Positions 25,651-35,490 are shown, numbered from the stretch's first letter. The stretch is DNA of 64,000 nucleotides from Oleispira antarctica RB-8 (GCA_000967895.1 FO203512.1:2999350-3063349), one strand, 5' to 3'. A program made the numbers and translations. The notes: a model not told the origin generated them from the sequence alone.

Positions 25651-26226
25651 TTAATAAATCAGATACGCCGAATAGGCCGCTAATGAAGATAATACGATAA
25701 ACAAAATACCGCTTATTCGATGCAGCAGCACAATAGGAATGCGTTGTAATAAAGTGCGTCCTGCCCAAACAGCCATAATGGAGGTCGCGACTAACGCGAG
25801 CGTAGAGCCTAACCAAACCGATGTGGGATTACCCTGGCTACTTAATGCGATCACCGCGAGCTGAGTTTTATCACCCAGTTCCGCTAAGGTAATTAACGCA
25901 AAAGTCGAAAATAAAATATGTCGCTGGCTTTTTACCTGAAGGTCTTCGTCGGTTATTTCTTCATCGTCCGCATTGGCTAATAAAGCATGCAGACCAAAAC
26001 CTAGAAACAACACACTCACCGCAATGGCGATGGCAAGCTCAGGAATCCAACCGGCAATAGCAGCACCAAAAATGACCGCGACGCTGTTCAATAATAAAAA
26101 AGCCAGTATCGACCCCGCTAATACAGGTACCGCGCGATAACGAACCGCTAACGCCATGCAGACGAGTTGGCTTTTATCACCAATCTCGGCGGCAAAGATT
26201 AAGAAAAAACTAGTCAACCAATCCAT
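25651..26226 (-). CDS. GDT1/TMEM165-family (UPF0016) cation exporter
   Basis: The 191-residue membrane protein has six predicted helices in two repeats. Each repeat carries the family signature E-x-G-D-K-[ST]: [10 protein letters not shown] near residue 13 and [10 protein letters not shown] near 115. An acidic loop ([10 protein letters not shown]) separates the halves. Bacterial members such as MneA of Vibrio export Mn2+; eukaryotic ones move Mn2+ or Ca2+ against H+. It overlaps the 3' end of purC by 17 bases, implying one mRNA. I see no yybP-ykoY riboswitch, which often controls this family, in front of purC. Confidence 0.88.
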   Translation of the reverse strand: MDWLTSFFLIFAAEIGDKSQLVCMALAVRYRAVPVLAGSILAFLLLNSVAVIFGAAIAGWIPELAIAIAVSVLFLGFGLHALLANADDEEITDEDLQVKSQRHILFSTFALITLAELGDKTQLAVIALSSQGNPTSVWLGSTLALVATSIMAVWAGRTLLQRIPIVLLHRISGILFIVLSSLAAYSAYLIY

Positions 26227-27313
26227 ATTGTTCTCGTAAGATTTCTACAATTTCTGTTTTTGGATTGTCAGATAAAACGATTTTTTCGCCGATGACTTTT
26301 TCGGCAATGCTTAAATACGTTTTCGATAAATCCATTAATGCACTGGCAGGTAATATATTATCGCGAGCTAACGCAGTGCGTTCTGCCATACGATCTTTGT
26401 TCAATAAAATATCTGCATCGTCAAAATGATTCAGTAAGAACTGACGGAAACCTTCTTTCGAATTTTCTACAATGTTGCCATTGCGATATTCAGCACCATC
26501 CCAAATGCGGGATGAATCAGGGGTGCCTACCTCATCCATGTAGATCAGCTTTTCTTTGCCCGCAGCGTCGTTGACGTAACCAAATTCAAACTTGGTATCG
26601 ACGAAGACCTGATCAAGCTCTGCCAATGCATTAGAAATAACGCCAAAGCCTTCTTGTAGTAGCTTTTCGTATTGCTCGATGTCGGAGGCTTTAGTGAAGT
26701 TAAAGGCTTCGAAGTTATCCATGATATTGTCGCGAGTAACGTTCACGTCATCGACCGCTGGAACACCGGGAATACCTTCTAGAATCCCCTTAGTCGATGG
26801 GGTAATTAATAGCTCAGGAAGCTTCTGGTCTTTTTTCAAACCTTCTGGCATTTGAATGCCGCAAAAGTCACGTTCACCTTTGCTATAAGCACGCCACATA
26901 GAGCCTGTGATGTATTGACGACAAATCGCTTCGATCATCACTGGGCGGGCTTTTTGTACGATCCAAACAAACGGATGGGGAATATCAAGAATGTGGCTAT
27001 CGGCTAAGCCTTGTTCGCGGAATAAGCGGAACCAGTGATTAGAGATGGCATTCAATGCCGCGCCTTTACCCGGAACGCCCTTCATGCCGCCTTCGCCATG
27101 CCAAATGCAGTCGAACGCGGAGATGCGATCGCTGATCACCATAATGGCCAAAGGCGCATCGGGGGCAACGTCGTAGCCTTTTTCTTCAATTAGGCGCTTG
27201 CTATCAGCCTCGGTTAACCAGTAAACCGAACGTACCTTGCCACTGTGCACAGGCTTATCGGTACGGATTGGAAGGTCGTTATTCACCGCTAGAATTTGAT
27301 CTGCAAGACTCAT
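26210..27313 (-). CDS. purC: SAICAR synthetase PurC, long form
   Basis: With the ATG at 27313 (GAGG eight bases upstream) the protein has 367 residues, the length of the long PurC group found in many gammaproteobacteria rather than the 237-residue E. coli type. A TTG six bases earlier is in frame but badly spaced. The SAICAR synthetase markers are seen: [11 protein letters not shown] near the start, [11 protein letters not shown], the block [16 protein letters not shown] and TKFEFGYV. It joins aspartate to CAIR in purine synthesis in the cytoplasm. The 3' end overlaps the exporter gene by 17 bases. Confidence 0.95.
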
Positions 27314-27415
27314 AATCAAGGCCTCAGGCTGAGTTAACAGCTATCTATAGAAAGGTAGAAGAAATTATGGCGCGGATTCTACCAGACTGCGGCCTTGCTA
27401 GCACTTGCCAAGGCA

Positions 27416-28162
27416 TTAAAATATCTTGGCAATCACCGATTCAGGTAACTTTGGCATAACCTTGCGCAGAATCGCCCAAGGCCAGCTTGGCACGACGATG
27501 TCGGTTTTACCTTTTTCTATGGCATTCACCATTGTGTTCGCGGCCTTGTCGGCATCGATCACAAAAGGAAATTTATCGATATTGTCATCGATTTCTGTGC
27601 GAATAAATCCTGGGTGAATGGCGGTGACCTTAATCTCTTTTTTACGATACAACTCTGTACCGACGGCTTGTAGGTAATTGGTCAATGCGGCTTTTGAAGC
27701 TGAATACGCTGCACTGCCAGGAATACCCCTGAACGCCGAGAAAGAAGATATACCAACAATGTGGCCAAAACCTTGCTCGCGAAAAATAGCGACCGCAGCA
27801 TCGATAGTAGCAATGGCACCAAAAAGATTGGTTTGTAAGATGCTTTTATCAATCGTGAGATCGCCACTGCCCGTGCGACGCACACCGGTAATGCCTGCAT
27901 TGGCAACAACAATATCGATATTACCAAGGCGTGATTTGATCTCGTTGAGCACTGTCGGTACGGTTTCTAATGCGTTCACATCCAGCGCGGAAGTGATTAC
28001 TTGAATGTTGCTATTTTTTTGTGTTAACGCTTGCTGGAGGGATTCTAGCTTCTCTACCCTACGCGCACATAACGCGATGTTATAACCGCGGTTAGCAAAT
28101 TCATGAGCCAATGCTGCACCAATACCCGACGAGGCACCTGTAATTATTACGCTTTTTGCCAT
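27416..28162 (-). CDS. SDR-family oxidoreductase
   Basis: The 248-residue protein is a classical short-chain dehydrogenase. It has the cofactor motif GASSGIGAA (8-16), an Arg pair in CARRVEKL that suggests NADP(H), NAGITG near residue 90, catalytic Ser near 140 (ISSFSAF) and YSASK near 153. The ending VVPSWPWAILRKVMPKLPESV resembles SDRs acting on lipids or sterol-like substrates. Substrate unknown. It stands alone between purC and the transposase element. Confidence 0.88.
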   Translation of the reverse strand: MAKSVIITGASSGIGAALAHEFANRGYNIALCARRVEKLESLQQALTQKNSNIQVITSALDVNALETVPTVLNEIKSRLGNIDIVVANAGITGVRRTGSGDLTIDKSILQTNLFGAIATIDAAVAIFREQGFGHIVGISSFSAFRGIPGSAAYSASKAALTNYLQAVGTELYRKKEIKVTAIHPGFIRTEIDDNIDKFPFVIDADKAANTMVNAIEKGKTDIVVPSWPWAILRKVMPKLPESVIAKIF

Positions 28163-28308
28163 GCTGAAAGTCCCACTAATTCGAAAATAATATTTTAGTT
28201 ATTGTTGTGTTTATTGAGTGAATTTTGGGGGATAACAAGACTGATGTAAAGAGACGAATTGGTCAATTACAAAGCTGAAAATGCCACTTTTTATGAGAGT
28301 TTTTTATG

Positions 28309-28319
28309 AGGACAGCCAC
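28309..28319 (+). repeat. Left repeat 1 of the REP-transposase unit
   Basis: AGGACAGCCAC, repeated exactly 58 bases later. It is preceded by TTTTTATGAG, which itself occurs twice (28288-28297 and 28301-28310). Confidence 0.6.
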
Positions 28320-28366
28320 CTTATTTCGTGAATTTCTTAACTCATTCCTCATCTGTTTCTTTATCT

Positions 28367-28377
28367 AGGACAGCCAC
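28367..28377 (+). repeat. Left repeat 2 of the REP-transposase unit
   Basis: A second exact AGGACAGCCAC copy, 75 bases before the probable transposase start. Confidence 0.6.
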
Positions 28378-28451
28378 TCTAATAATTAAGGCTGATGGCA
28401 GAACATAAGCCTTTGGCTATCGTTTACAGATACATTCAGAGTTTCAGCATT

Positions 28452-29450
28452 ATGACTAAAGCCAGAAAGTGCCTTATTTCGATAGAGGCCACACCTTACT
28501 ACCACTGTGTAAGCCGCTGCGTTCGTCGAGCATTTCTATGTGGCACGGATAACCATTCGGGTAAATGCTACGAGCATCGAAGAGGTTGGCTAGAAGGTAA
28601 ACTGCTGAAACTGCCTGAGGTATTTGCCATTGATATCGCGGCTTACGCCATTATGAGCAATCATTATCACACGGTTTTACATATCAATAGCAAAAAGGCG
28701 AAATCATGGAGTGACATTGAAGTGGTCGAGCGCTGGCATCAATTATTCAATGGCAATTTGTTATCTCAGCGTTTTAATAAAGGTGATCAGCTAACAAAGG
28801 TCGAAAGAAATCGACTTCAAATATACATAAATGAATGGCGCTCTCGATTACAAAGTATCAGCTGGTTCATGCGTATTTTAAACGAGGCTATTGCACGGGA
28901 AGCAAACTTCGAAGATGAATGCACTGGCCGATTTTGGGAAGGTCGGTTCAAGTCTCAAGCGCTATTAGATGAAGCTGCTCTTACGGCCTGCATGGTCTAT
29001 GTTGATTTAAATCCTATCCGTGCACTATTAGCTAAAACGCCAGAAACGTCGGAGCATACTTCGATCAAAAAGCGCTACGAGCAGGCGAAAAAAACTAGAC
29101 AGCCTAATCGAATAGATCAACAAGAAAAGCGGCTTTACTCTTTCACTGGCAATCCAAAGCAAGATCAACCTGAAGGTATTCAGATGAGATTGACCGATTA
29201 TATCGAGTTGGTAGATTACACTGGAAAAATTATTCGTGGTGATAAGCGTGGGTCTATTAATAAAACTTCTGGCTCGATTCTTACACGACTAGAAATTGAT
29301 AGTCATCAGTGGTTAGAAATGACCAGCCATTTTGAAGAATGCTTCTCGACCTTCGCAGGTGGTGAGTATCGCGTCAAAGTAGCCTGTGAAATACTCAACT
29401 ACCGGCGACCGCCTAACCTTTCTACCTGCAAACTATTATTGAACGCTTAA
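28452..29450 (+). CDS. Y1/HUH transposase, REP-associated (RAYT-like)
   Basis: From the ATG at 28452 the protein has 332 residues and begins MTKARKCLISIEATPYYHCV, the family start; an earlier in-frame ATG at 28395 is possible. The HUH metal motif is HYH in MSNHYHTVLH (about 80-89). The probable catalytic Tyr is in CMVYVDLNPIRA (about 180-191), preceded by GRFWEGRFKSQALLDE, another family signature. About 120 extra C-terminal residues follow the core, longer than simple IS200 enzymes. Related proteins move or maintain REP-like repeats as single strands. The gene appears intact. Confidence 0.88.
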   Translation: MTKARKCLISIEATPYYHCVSRCVRRAFLCGTDNHSGKCYEHRRGWLEGKLLKLPEVFAIDIAAYAIMSNHYHTVLHINSKKAKSWSDIEVVERWHQLFNGNLLSQRFNKGDQLTKVERNRLQIYINEWRSRLQSISWFMRILNEAIAREANFEDECTGRFWEGRFKSQALLDEAALTACMVYVDLNPIRALLAKTPETSEHTSIKKRYEQAKKTRQPNRIDQQEKRLYSFTGNPKQDQPEGIQMRLTDYIELVDYTGKIIRGDKRGSINKTSGSILTRLEIDSHQWLEMTSHFEECFSTFAGGEYRVKVACEILNYRRPPNLSTCKLLLNA

Positions 29451-29650
29451 TAGTTTAAAACTCTAAAAAAAAATAACGCATCGGAAAACCGAGAATTAAA
29501 CACGCTTTGAATACGGCAAAACATAGTCCTATCTGCCCAATTCCAGTTATATATAATATTTTCATCAGATATAAGCTTCTCAGACCTAGAATTTTGAGGG
29601 TAGTGAATGCTGGTATCTTTTTTGTGACGTTTTTTTGCATAGTTATTAGT

Positions 29651-29661
29651 GGATGTCCTTA
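29651..29661 (-). repeat. Right inverted repeat of the REP-transposase unit
   Basis: GTGGATGTCCT on the plus strand is the reverse complement of the left repeat except for one base. Confidence 0.5.
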
Positions 29662-29705
29662 AAAAAAGATTCATAATAACGTTTTATTTTATGTGTTAAG
29701 TGATC

Positions 29706-30455
29706 ATGGCAAGCGACTCGGAAAATAATAACAGTACTCAGCCTCATAACAGTACTCAATCCTACTCTTTGAAACCTATCGGGGTTGTTCACTCGTGTTT
29801 CAAGGAGAAGTTTGCTATTCCACGTCAGCCGGCTTTAGCGCCTGCGGCAAAAGGTGAGGTTGAATTCTACCCACCGTATAACGATCCTATGGCGATTGAA
29901 GGTCTAGAGGATGTGAGTCATTTGTGGCTGAGTTTTATTTTCCATCAGGCAATGCCTAAAGATGATGAGGTTCGTCTGCGTGTTCGCCCTCCTCGTTTGG
30001 GGGGTAATAAGAAGATTGGGGTTTTTGCTACTCGTGCGACCCATCGACCTAATCCATTAGGGCTATCGGTCGTTAAGCTCGATGGCGTTAAGAATGGGCG
30101 TTTGCAGATTTCTGGGATTGATTTACTCGACGGTACGCCGATTGTGGATATTAAACCTTATGTGCCTTATGCCGATGCGCTGCCGCATGCAATTAACGCG
30201 ATTGCTAGCGATCGCCCTGTGCTTAGCCTAATTGAATTCGAGCCTGACGTATTAATCGCGGTAGCCGAACATGAAAAACGCTTAGAACAACCGGTAAAAG
30301 AATTGATTGAGCAGATGCTGGCTCAAGATCCGAAACCTGCTTATCAAAAACCGGACCCTGAGCGTATTTATGGGGTTAAAATTTGGGATTTAGATGTTAA
30401 GTGGCGTTATCAAAAAGAAGGCCTTTTAACGATCATGTCCGTTTCGCTGGCCTAA
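29706..30455 (+). CDS. trmO: tRNA m6t6A37 methyltransferase TrmO
   Basis: From the ATG at 29706 the protein has 249 residues; a GTG six bases earlier is also in frame. The TrmO/TsaA beta-barrel is clear: LKPIGVVHSCFKEKFAIPRQ at the start, the run VSHLWLSFIFHQ, ATRATHRPNPLGLSVVKL and LDGTPIVDIKPYVPYAD. It uses S-adenosylmethionine to methylate t6A37 in tRNA-Thr (GGU). A Ser/Asn/Thr-rich N-terminal extension of about 20 residues is unusual and probably disordered. It is convergent with tpm, with a 14-base gap. Confidence 0.94.
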   Translation: MASDSENNNSTQPHNSTQSYSLKPIGVVHSCFKEKFAIPRQPALAPAAKGEVEFYPPYNDPMAIEGLEDVSHLWLSFIFHQAMPKDDEVRLRVRPPRLGGNKKIGVFATRATHRPNPLGLSVVKLDGVKNGRLQISGIDLLDGTPIVDIKPYVPYADALPHAINAIASDRPVLSLIEFEPDVLIAVAEHEKRLEQPVKELIEQMLAQDPKPAYQKPDPERIYGVKIWDLDVKWRYQKEGLLTIMSVSLA

Positions 30456-30469
30456 TTCAGTCTCAGTAT

Positions 30470-31183
30470 TTACTTTAGGCGATAAGCACGTTGGTAAAAC
30501 GACGTTAAGCCTTTTGCTTTAAAGCGAGGTTCTTGTTCAATAATATCATCTTCTTCTAACAGTTGAATCGGGTAATTTGCTGCGTATAAACATTCAACTT
30601 CGTCACTCGATACGGCAAACGGTGGACCACCCGCAACGGTTTGATCATAATCTAAAGTGATTAATAATTGTGGGGCCTGCTGCGTGATTTTTTCTAACTG
30701 GCTGGAATAGTCTTTACGCATAGATTCTGGCAAAGCGACCAATGCCGCTCTGTCATAAACCAGCGCGATCTCACCTAGATCCTCTTGTGTGAGTGCAAAG
30801 AAATCGCCGACAAAAACCTGTAAATTCTTAGTCTGATAAAGCTTGCCACCCACCCACTCGCTGATTATTGGTTGATTATTAGGCTGTAATTCTAACGACG
30901 CGAAGACTTCTTGAACCGCTATTTCGCTGAGCTCTATCGCCACGACCGAATAGCCTTGTGCTAACAAATAGCCAATATCGAGGGTTTTCCCGCATAAGGG
31001 CACAAAGATTTTTGGCCGATGGCTGTCCTGCTCTCTTTCCTCTCTTTTCTGCTCGTTTTGTTCTTTTAATGCCTCATCAAGCTGAAATAGTTTTAAATTA
31101 CGTTTAAGCAGAGGGTGTATATAGTTTAAATGAAAGCCTATTTGGTTTATGTCCCATTTATTGTGCCAAAAATCGTGTTCCAC
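30470..31183 (-). CDS. tpm: Thiopurine S-methyltransferase family protein
   Basis: The 237-residue protein has the TPMT pattern: MEHDFWHNKW at the N-terminus, NQIGFHL, the SAM-binding block VPLCGKTLDIGYLLAQGYSV and YDRAALVALPESMR. An insert rich in Glu, Lys and Gln (about 40-55) lengthens it relative to Pseudomonas TPMT (218). In bacteria this enzyme methylates selenium or tellurium oxyanions and thiols, giving metalloid resistance. It starts on the minus strand, divergent from the desaturase-like gene with 175 bases between. Confidence 0.92.
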   Translation of the reverse strand: MEHDFWHNKWDINQIGFHLNYIHPLLKRNLKLFQLDEALKEQNEQKREEREQDSHRPKIFVPLCGKTLDIGYLLAQGYSVVAIELSEIAVQEVFASLELQPNNQPIISEWVGGKLYQTKNLQVFVGDFFALTQEDLGEIALVYDRAALVALPESMRKDYSSQLEKITQQAPQLLITLDYDQTVAGGPPFAVSSDEVECLYAANYPIQLLEEDDIIEQEPRFKAKGLTSFYQRAYRLK

Positions 31184-31358
31184 GTTTGAACCTCATTTAT
31201 TTTGTCGGATATTTTTGCGATAAATTGACCAAAGAATACTCTCAAAGCTTGCTTCAATCCAACTAATGCATACGATGCTTCAAATAGTTTGTTAGTATTA
31301 AGGGGCTTTCTAAAATTAAGATAAAGATAATCTCCACGGGATAATGAGGCGCTAAATA

Positions 31359-32228
31359 ATGGAGCACTGGATAATTGATAACGAACCTGCCCTTCGTTTA
31401 GGATTTTTTATTGGAATATTTTTATTAATGGCCACTTTAGAAATGCTATCTCCTCGTAAACGGAATTTTCTAAAGCCTAAGAACAGTAATATTAATAGTC
31501 ATGGTGTGAGTCAGAACAATACTGAATCAATACGGGGCTTCCGCTGGTTCAACAATCTTTCGCTTTCGTTTAGTGCATCGATTTTAATGCGCTTAATTTT
31601 ACCTCTGGGACTTGTGGGTTTTTCTCTTTATTGCCAAGAAGTAGGATTAGGACTATTTAATCTAGATTTTTTTAATCAGATAAATAGTATCTTTATCTTT
31701 ATTTTCAGTTTAATTCTCTTTGACTGTATTATCTATTGGCAGCACAGAATTTTTCACTACGTTCCTTTTCTATGGCGCCTACATAAAGTTCACCATAGCG
31801 ATCAAGCCTTTGATGTCACAACAGGAATACGATTTCATCCTTTAGAAATTTTATTGTCGATCGGGATTAAATTTTTGGTTGTTTTAATATTTGGCTTAAC
31901 AGCAGAAAGTATTATTGCCTTTGAGGTGATTTTAAATGGTTTAGCTTTATTTAATCATAGTAATTTTAAAATCCCACTCACCGTTGATTATTATTTACGA
32001 AAGTTTATTGTCACCCCTGATATGCATAGAGTGCATCACTCTCAAATCCCTACAGAAACCGATAGTAATTTTGGTTTTAACATCAGTCTGTGGGATCGTC
32101 TATTTGGCAGCTATCAAGATCAACCAAGCTTGGGTCATGATGGCATCGAGATTGGTCTAAAAGAATATAAAGATACTGAGCAGCCTAAAAAACTCTCAAA
32201 TCTATTGTTGATGCCTTTCAAAAAATAA
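31359..32228 (+). CDS. Sterol desaturase/fatty acid hydroxylase family protein
   Basis: The 289-residue membrane protein has four or more helices and the His clusters that bind the di-iron centre: HRIFH (about 130), HKVHHSD (about 142), HS in LFNHSNF and HRVHH (about 228). By family it hydroxylates or desaturates a lipid using O2. The substrate is not readable; members in marine bacteria include lipid and carotenoid hydroxylases. A terminator follows the gene. Confidence 0.88.
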   Translation: MEHWIIDNEPALRLGFFIGIFLLMATLEMLSPRKRNFLKPKNSNINSHGVSQNNTESIRGFRWFNNLSLSFSASILMRLILPLGLVGFSLYCQEVGLGLFNLDFFNQINSIFIFIFSLILFDCIIYWQHRIFHYVPFLWRLHKVHHSDQAFDVTTGIRFHPLEILLSIGIKFLVVLIFGLTAESIIAFEVILNGLALFNHSNFKIPLTVDYYLRKFIVTPDMHRVHHSQIPTETDSNFGFNISLWDRLFGSYQDQPSLGHDGIEIGLKEYKDTEQPKKLSNLLLMPFKK

Positions 32229-32254
32229 CTTCCTGATAACTGCCTTCTAAAACG

Positions 32255-32281
32255 AAAAAAGCCTGCATAAGCAGGCTTTTT
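32255..32281. terminator. Bidirectional intrinsic terminator
   Basis: GCCTGC-ATAA-GCAGGC is flanked by A6 on the left and T5 on the right, so it works for both the desaturase-like gene and the convergent ompW. Confidence 0.9.
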
Positions 32282-32295
32282 CATTCACGACAGGT

Positions 32296-32919
32296 TTAGA
32301 ATTTATAACCAACGCCTGCCATGACAACGATTGGATCAATTTCTACATCGTAGTCTTTACCAAGAGCAGTATTAGAACCCTCTAGCTCAGAGTCGATATC
32401 AATATACCAAACGGCTAAGTTTGCCATAAATTTATCATCGATATCGTAATTAACACCTGCCGAAACAGAAAGACCAAAACTATCACCCAGCGGCCCTAAA
32501 GCATCACCTTTTACAGCACCTGCTTCATCAAAGAAGAAGGTCATGTTCAACCCAGCACCAACGTATGGCTGAATGGCTGAACTTGAATCCATTGGATAAT
32601 ATTGAACAGATACGGTTGGTGGCAAGTGCTTAGTCGTACCAATTTTATTACCATCTAATTCAACAGTATGTTTAAAAGGTGTTGCGGCTAATACTTCAAT
32701 ACCAACCTGCGGTGTAATCATATAAGTACCGGTTAAGCCAAGCTGAGTATCGTCTTTAACCTCAACTTTACCGACACCAGTAATAGACACATTATCATTT
32801 TTAGGTGCAACATTAATCACACCTGCCTTAACCATAATGTCACCCGCTTCATAAGCCATCACTTGTGATGAACCCAATACGGCGATACTTGTTGCTAATA
32901 GTGTTGATACCAGTTTCAT
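32296..32919 (-). CDS. ompW: Outer-membrane protein OmpW
   Basis: The start is the ATG at 32919, with AGGAG eight bases upstream; a longer frame from 32958 would hide the signal peptide. The 207-residue protein has a signal peptide (cleavage after VMA, about 23) and the eight-stranded OmpW barrel: GDIMVKAGVINVAPKND, TQLGLTGTYMITPQVGIEVLAA and PYVGAGLNMTFFFDE, ending in VGYKF. OmpW forms a narrow hydrophobic channel in the outer membrane, linked to small hydrophobic compounds and to oxygen or osmotic response. Confidence 0.93.
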   Translation of the reverse strand: MKLVSTLLATSIAVLGSSQVMAYEAGDIMVKAGVINVAPKNDNVSITGVGKVEVKDDTQLGLTGTYMITPQVGIEVLAATPFKHTVELDGNKIGTTKHLPPTVSVQYYPMDSSSAIQPYVGAGLNMTFFFDEAGAVKGDALGPLGDSFGLSVSAGVNYDIDDKFMANLAVWYIDIDSELEGSNTALGKDYDVEIDPIVVMAGVGYKF

Positions 32920-33106
32920 AATAAGCACTCCTAATATGTGAAATAACAATGAGTTCATCTTAGGAGTGCTGTGCTTTATTACTTTGATTTATATCAATAA
33001 ATAACCATGATTAGAGCATGGGTATTTAAATGATTGATTTGCATCATGCTTTGTAGAATTAATAGCCTCTAAACATATTTGCTTAGCACTTCACGCAGCA
33101 TTTTTA

Positions 33107-34768
33107 TTATTTTTTGGCCGCTATCTTTTCATTAATACTCAGTGCCATCGCTTCGGCGATTTTAATGCCATCGATCGCCGCTGACATAATGCCACCAGCA
33201 TAACCTGCGCCTTCACCCGCTGGATATAAACCTTGGGTATTAATACTCTGGAACGTTTCGTCACGTTTAATACTGATCGGCGCTGAGGTTCGCGTTTCAA
33301 CACCGGTTAATAGTGCGTCGTCTTTAGCAAAACCTTTTATCTTACGGTTAAACGCAGGAATGGCTTCACGAATCGCGGCAACAGCAAAATCTGGTAAGGC
33401 TTTAGACAAATCCACTAATTTTATGCCCGGCTTAAACGAAGGCTGAACACTGCCCAAACTGTCTAAATCTTTCTTACTGGAGTCGATGCCTTTTAAGAAA
33501 TCCCCGACGGTTTGCGCAGGCGCATCATAATCTGAACCGCCCAATACATAAGCACTTTTTTCTAACTGGCGCTGTAACTCAATACCCGCCAGTGGTCCAC
33601 CGGGATAATCGTTAGGATCGATTCCAACCACCACGGCGCTATTAGCGTTGCGTTCATTACGCGAGTATTGGCTCATGCCATTCGTCACGACACAATGCTC
33701 TTCCGAGGTCGCGGCAACCACAGTTCCCCCTGGGCACATGCAAAAGCTGTAAACCGAACGACCATTTTTGCAATGATGTACCAGCTTATAATCAGCTGCG
33801 CCCAGTATTTCATTACCCGCATTAGGACCAAATCGAGCAGCATCAATGGTTGATTGCTCATGCTCGATGCGGAAGCCGATTGAGAAAGGTTTAGCTTCGA
33901 TGTAGATACCTTTGTTGTATAACATTTCAAAGGTATCGCGCGCGCTGTGGCCGATCGCAAAAGCGATGTGATTGGATTTTAACGTTTCACCCGTCGATAA
34001 CGTTAAGCCAGTAATACGTTGGTGTTCTTCTTTACCTGTGCCTGTTTTTTCTAATTCGATATCATCAACGCGGCTACTAAAACGGATTTCTCCACCTAAG
34101 CGAATAATTTCGGCGCGCATTTTTTCCACCATGGAAACCAATTTAAAGGTTCCGATGTGTGGCTTACTGACGTACATGATTTCATCCGGTGCACCGGAAG
34201 CGACAAATTCAGTTAATACTTTACGGCTGTATTGCTTGGGGTCTTTTACTTGGCTATAAAGTTTACCATCCGAAAACGTACCCGCGCCGCCTTCACCAAA
34301 TTGCACATTGGATTCAGCATTGAGTATTTTCTGACGCCAAAAACCGAAGGTATCTTTGGTACGTTCACGCACTTCTTTACCACGATCAAGAATGATCGGG
34401 TTGTAACCCATTTGCGCTAACGTTAAACCCGCCAATAAACCACAAGGGCCAAAACCCACAACAATTGGGCGCTCGGTTAATTCCGCTGGTGCTTGAGCAA
34501 CGAAATGATAATCTAAATCTGGGGTCTGTTTAATCAGTTGATCATCAGCAAACGTGATTAATAACTCAGCCTCTAACGCAGCCGATACTTCAATATCAAG
34601 GGTATAAATAAGAAAAATATTGCTCTTTTTACGCGCATCATAACCACGACGGAACATATTGAAGCTAATCAATTGCTCTGGGGTAATACCTAATGTAGAC
34701 AAAATAGCGTGCGGAAGCGCTTGATCATCGTGATCAAGAGGCAATTTGATATTACTGAGACGAATCAT
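33107..34768 (-). CDS. FAD-dependent oxidoreductase, COG2509 type
   Basis: The 553-residue protein has a dinucleotide fold with VVGFGPCGLLAGLTLAQMG at about 102-120. A small N-terminal domain precedes it (1-90, RLSNIKLP... FMNFRRGYDARKK-like). FAD-family blocks include AIGHSARDTFEML (about 270) and a C-terminal GLYPAGEGAGYAGGIMSAA (about 515). It is close to the uncharacterised cytosolic dehydrogenase family with HI0933-like arrangement. The reaction is unknown. It appears to be a single-gene transcript. Confidence 0.88.
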   Translation of the reverse strand: MIRLSNIKLPLDHDDQALPHAILSTLGITPEQLISFNMFRRGYDARKKSNIFLIYTLDIEVSAALEAELLITFADDQLIKQTPDLDYHFVAQAPAELTERPIVVGFGPCGLLAGLTLAQMGYNPIILDRGKEVRERTKDTFGFWRQKILNAESNVQFGEGGAGTFSDGKLYSQVKDPKQYSRKVLTEFVASGAPDEIMYVSKPHIGTFKLVSMVEKMRAEIIRLGGEIRFSSRVDDIELEKTGTGKEEHQRITGLTLSTGETLKSNHIAFAIGHSARDTFEMLYNKGIYIEAKPFSIGFRIEHEQSTIDAARFGPNAGNEILGAADYKLVHHCKNGRSVYSFCMCPGGTVVAATSEEHCVVTNGMSQYSRNERNANSAVVVGIDPNDYPGGPLAGIELQRQLEKSAYVLGGSDYDAPAQTVGDFLKGIDSSKKDLDSLGSVQPSFKPGIKLVDLSKALPDFAVAAIREAIPAFNRKIKGFAKDDALLTGVETRTSAPISIKRDETFQSINTQGLYPAGEGAGYAGGIMSAAIDGIKIAEAMALSINEKIAAKK

Positions 34769-34873
34769 TGTGAAGCCTTTACAAGAGGTTACTTAGCTAT
34801 AGTAAAGGCTGCATTTTACGGTATTTATCCGCCCCCGTCTCCCCGTCGTTCTTAACTTAGCTCAAATTCAAAA

Positions 34874-34905
34874 CAAAAAAATGAGGGCCTAAGCCCCCAT
34901 TTTGA
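34874..34905 (-). terminator. Intrinsic terminator of the VOC gene
   Basis: On the minus strand AATGGGGGC-TTAG-GCCCTCATT is followed by a T run (seven T including the stem end), about 10 bases after the stop codon of the VOC gene. Confidence 0.85.
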
Positions 34906-34913
34906 ATCACTGA

Positions 34914-35297
34914 TTAAGCGGCTTTAAAACAATATACCGCCAACTTGTTACCATCGGTGTCGCGAGTATAAGCGGCATAGGCATTATCTGCCCAATCACG
35001 AGTACCCGGTGCCCCTTCATCAGGACAGCCCGCCGCTAGAGCAGCGGCGTGAAATGCATCCACAGCATTGCGATTAGGCGCTTCAAAGCTAACCATAACA
35101 CCGTTACCAACAGACGCTGGCTCGCCATTAAGAGGCTTCAATACAAAAAATGATGGTGCGTCTTCGCCCCAGATAGAACCATTGTCACCCAAATCTGCAA
35201 TGCGTTTTAAGCCTAACTCAGCCAAAACATCATCGTAAAAAACGCGTGCTTGGTTTAAATCATTAGTGCCGACTGTTACATGAGTAAATATGCTCAT
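34914..35297 (-). CDS. VOC (glyoxalase/dioxygenase fold) protein
   Basis: The 127-residue protein has the beta-alpha-beta-beta-beta repeats of the vicinal oxygen chelate fold, opening FTHVTVGTNDLNQARVFYDDVL and ending GNKLAVYCFKAA. His6 and a Glu equivalent could bind metal, but the full metal set of GloA is not obvious. The gene has its own terminator. It is next to a LysR gene and the formaldehyde dehydrogenase, so a role in aldehyde or electrophile defence is plausible but inferred. Confidence 0.85.
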   Translation of the reverse strand: MSIFTHVTVGTNDLNQARVFYDDVLAELGLKRIADLGDNGSIWGEDAPSFFVLKPLNGEPASVGNGVMVSFEAPNRNAVDAFHAAALAAGCPDEGAPGTRDWADNAYAAYTRDTDGNKLAVYCFKAA

Positions 35298-35490
35298 TGA
35301 TGTTCTCCGTAAATTAAATGAATACTGATGTATCGATGCAGCTGAATTGCTGTAATCATTTCGATAGAGACATCCTATAGTTTTACCAGTAAAAGATAAT
35401 ACGCAAAATTATCAAATAACTTTTACATCACTGTAACAATATTAATTAACGAGCCATTAGCCTGGTAGCAATACCTCGCCCCCGAGCTGG

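Larger units (their letters stand above)
28309..29661 (+). mobile_element. REP-type tyrosine transposase unit with flanking repeats
   Basis: The transposase gene is bracketed by two direct copies of AGGACAGCCAC on the left and by an inverted near-copy (GTGGATGTCCT, 10 of 11) on the right. This gives a unit of about 1.35 kb. Tyrosine HUH transposases of the IS200/REP group act on small palindromic or repeat ends, so such repeats are plausible recognition sequences. The ends of the unit are inferred. Confidence 0.5.

Noticed and set aside
29447-29674. Two small open frames on the minus strand after the transposase gene
   Set aside because: AT-rich, no ribosome site, no resemblance to any family, and they overlap each other.
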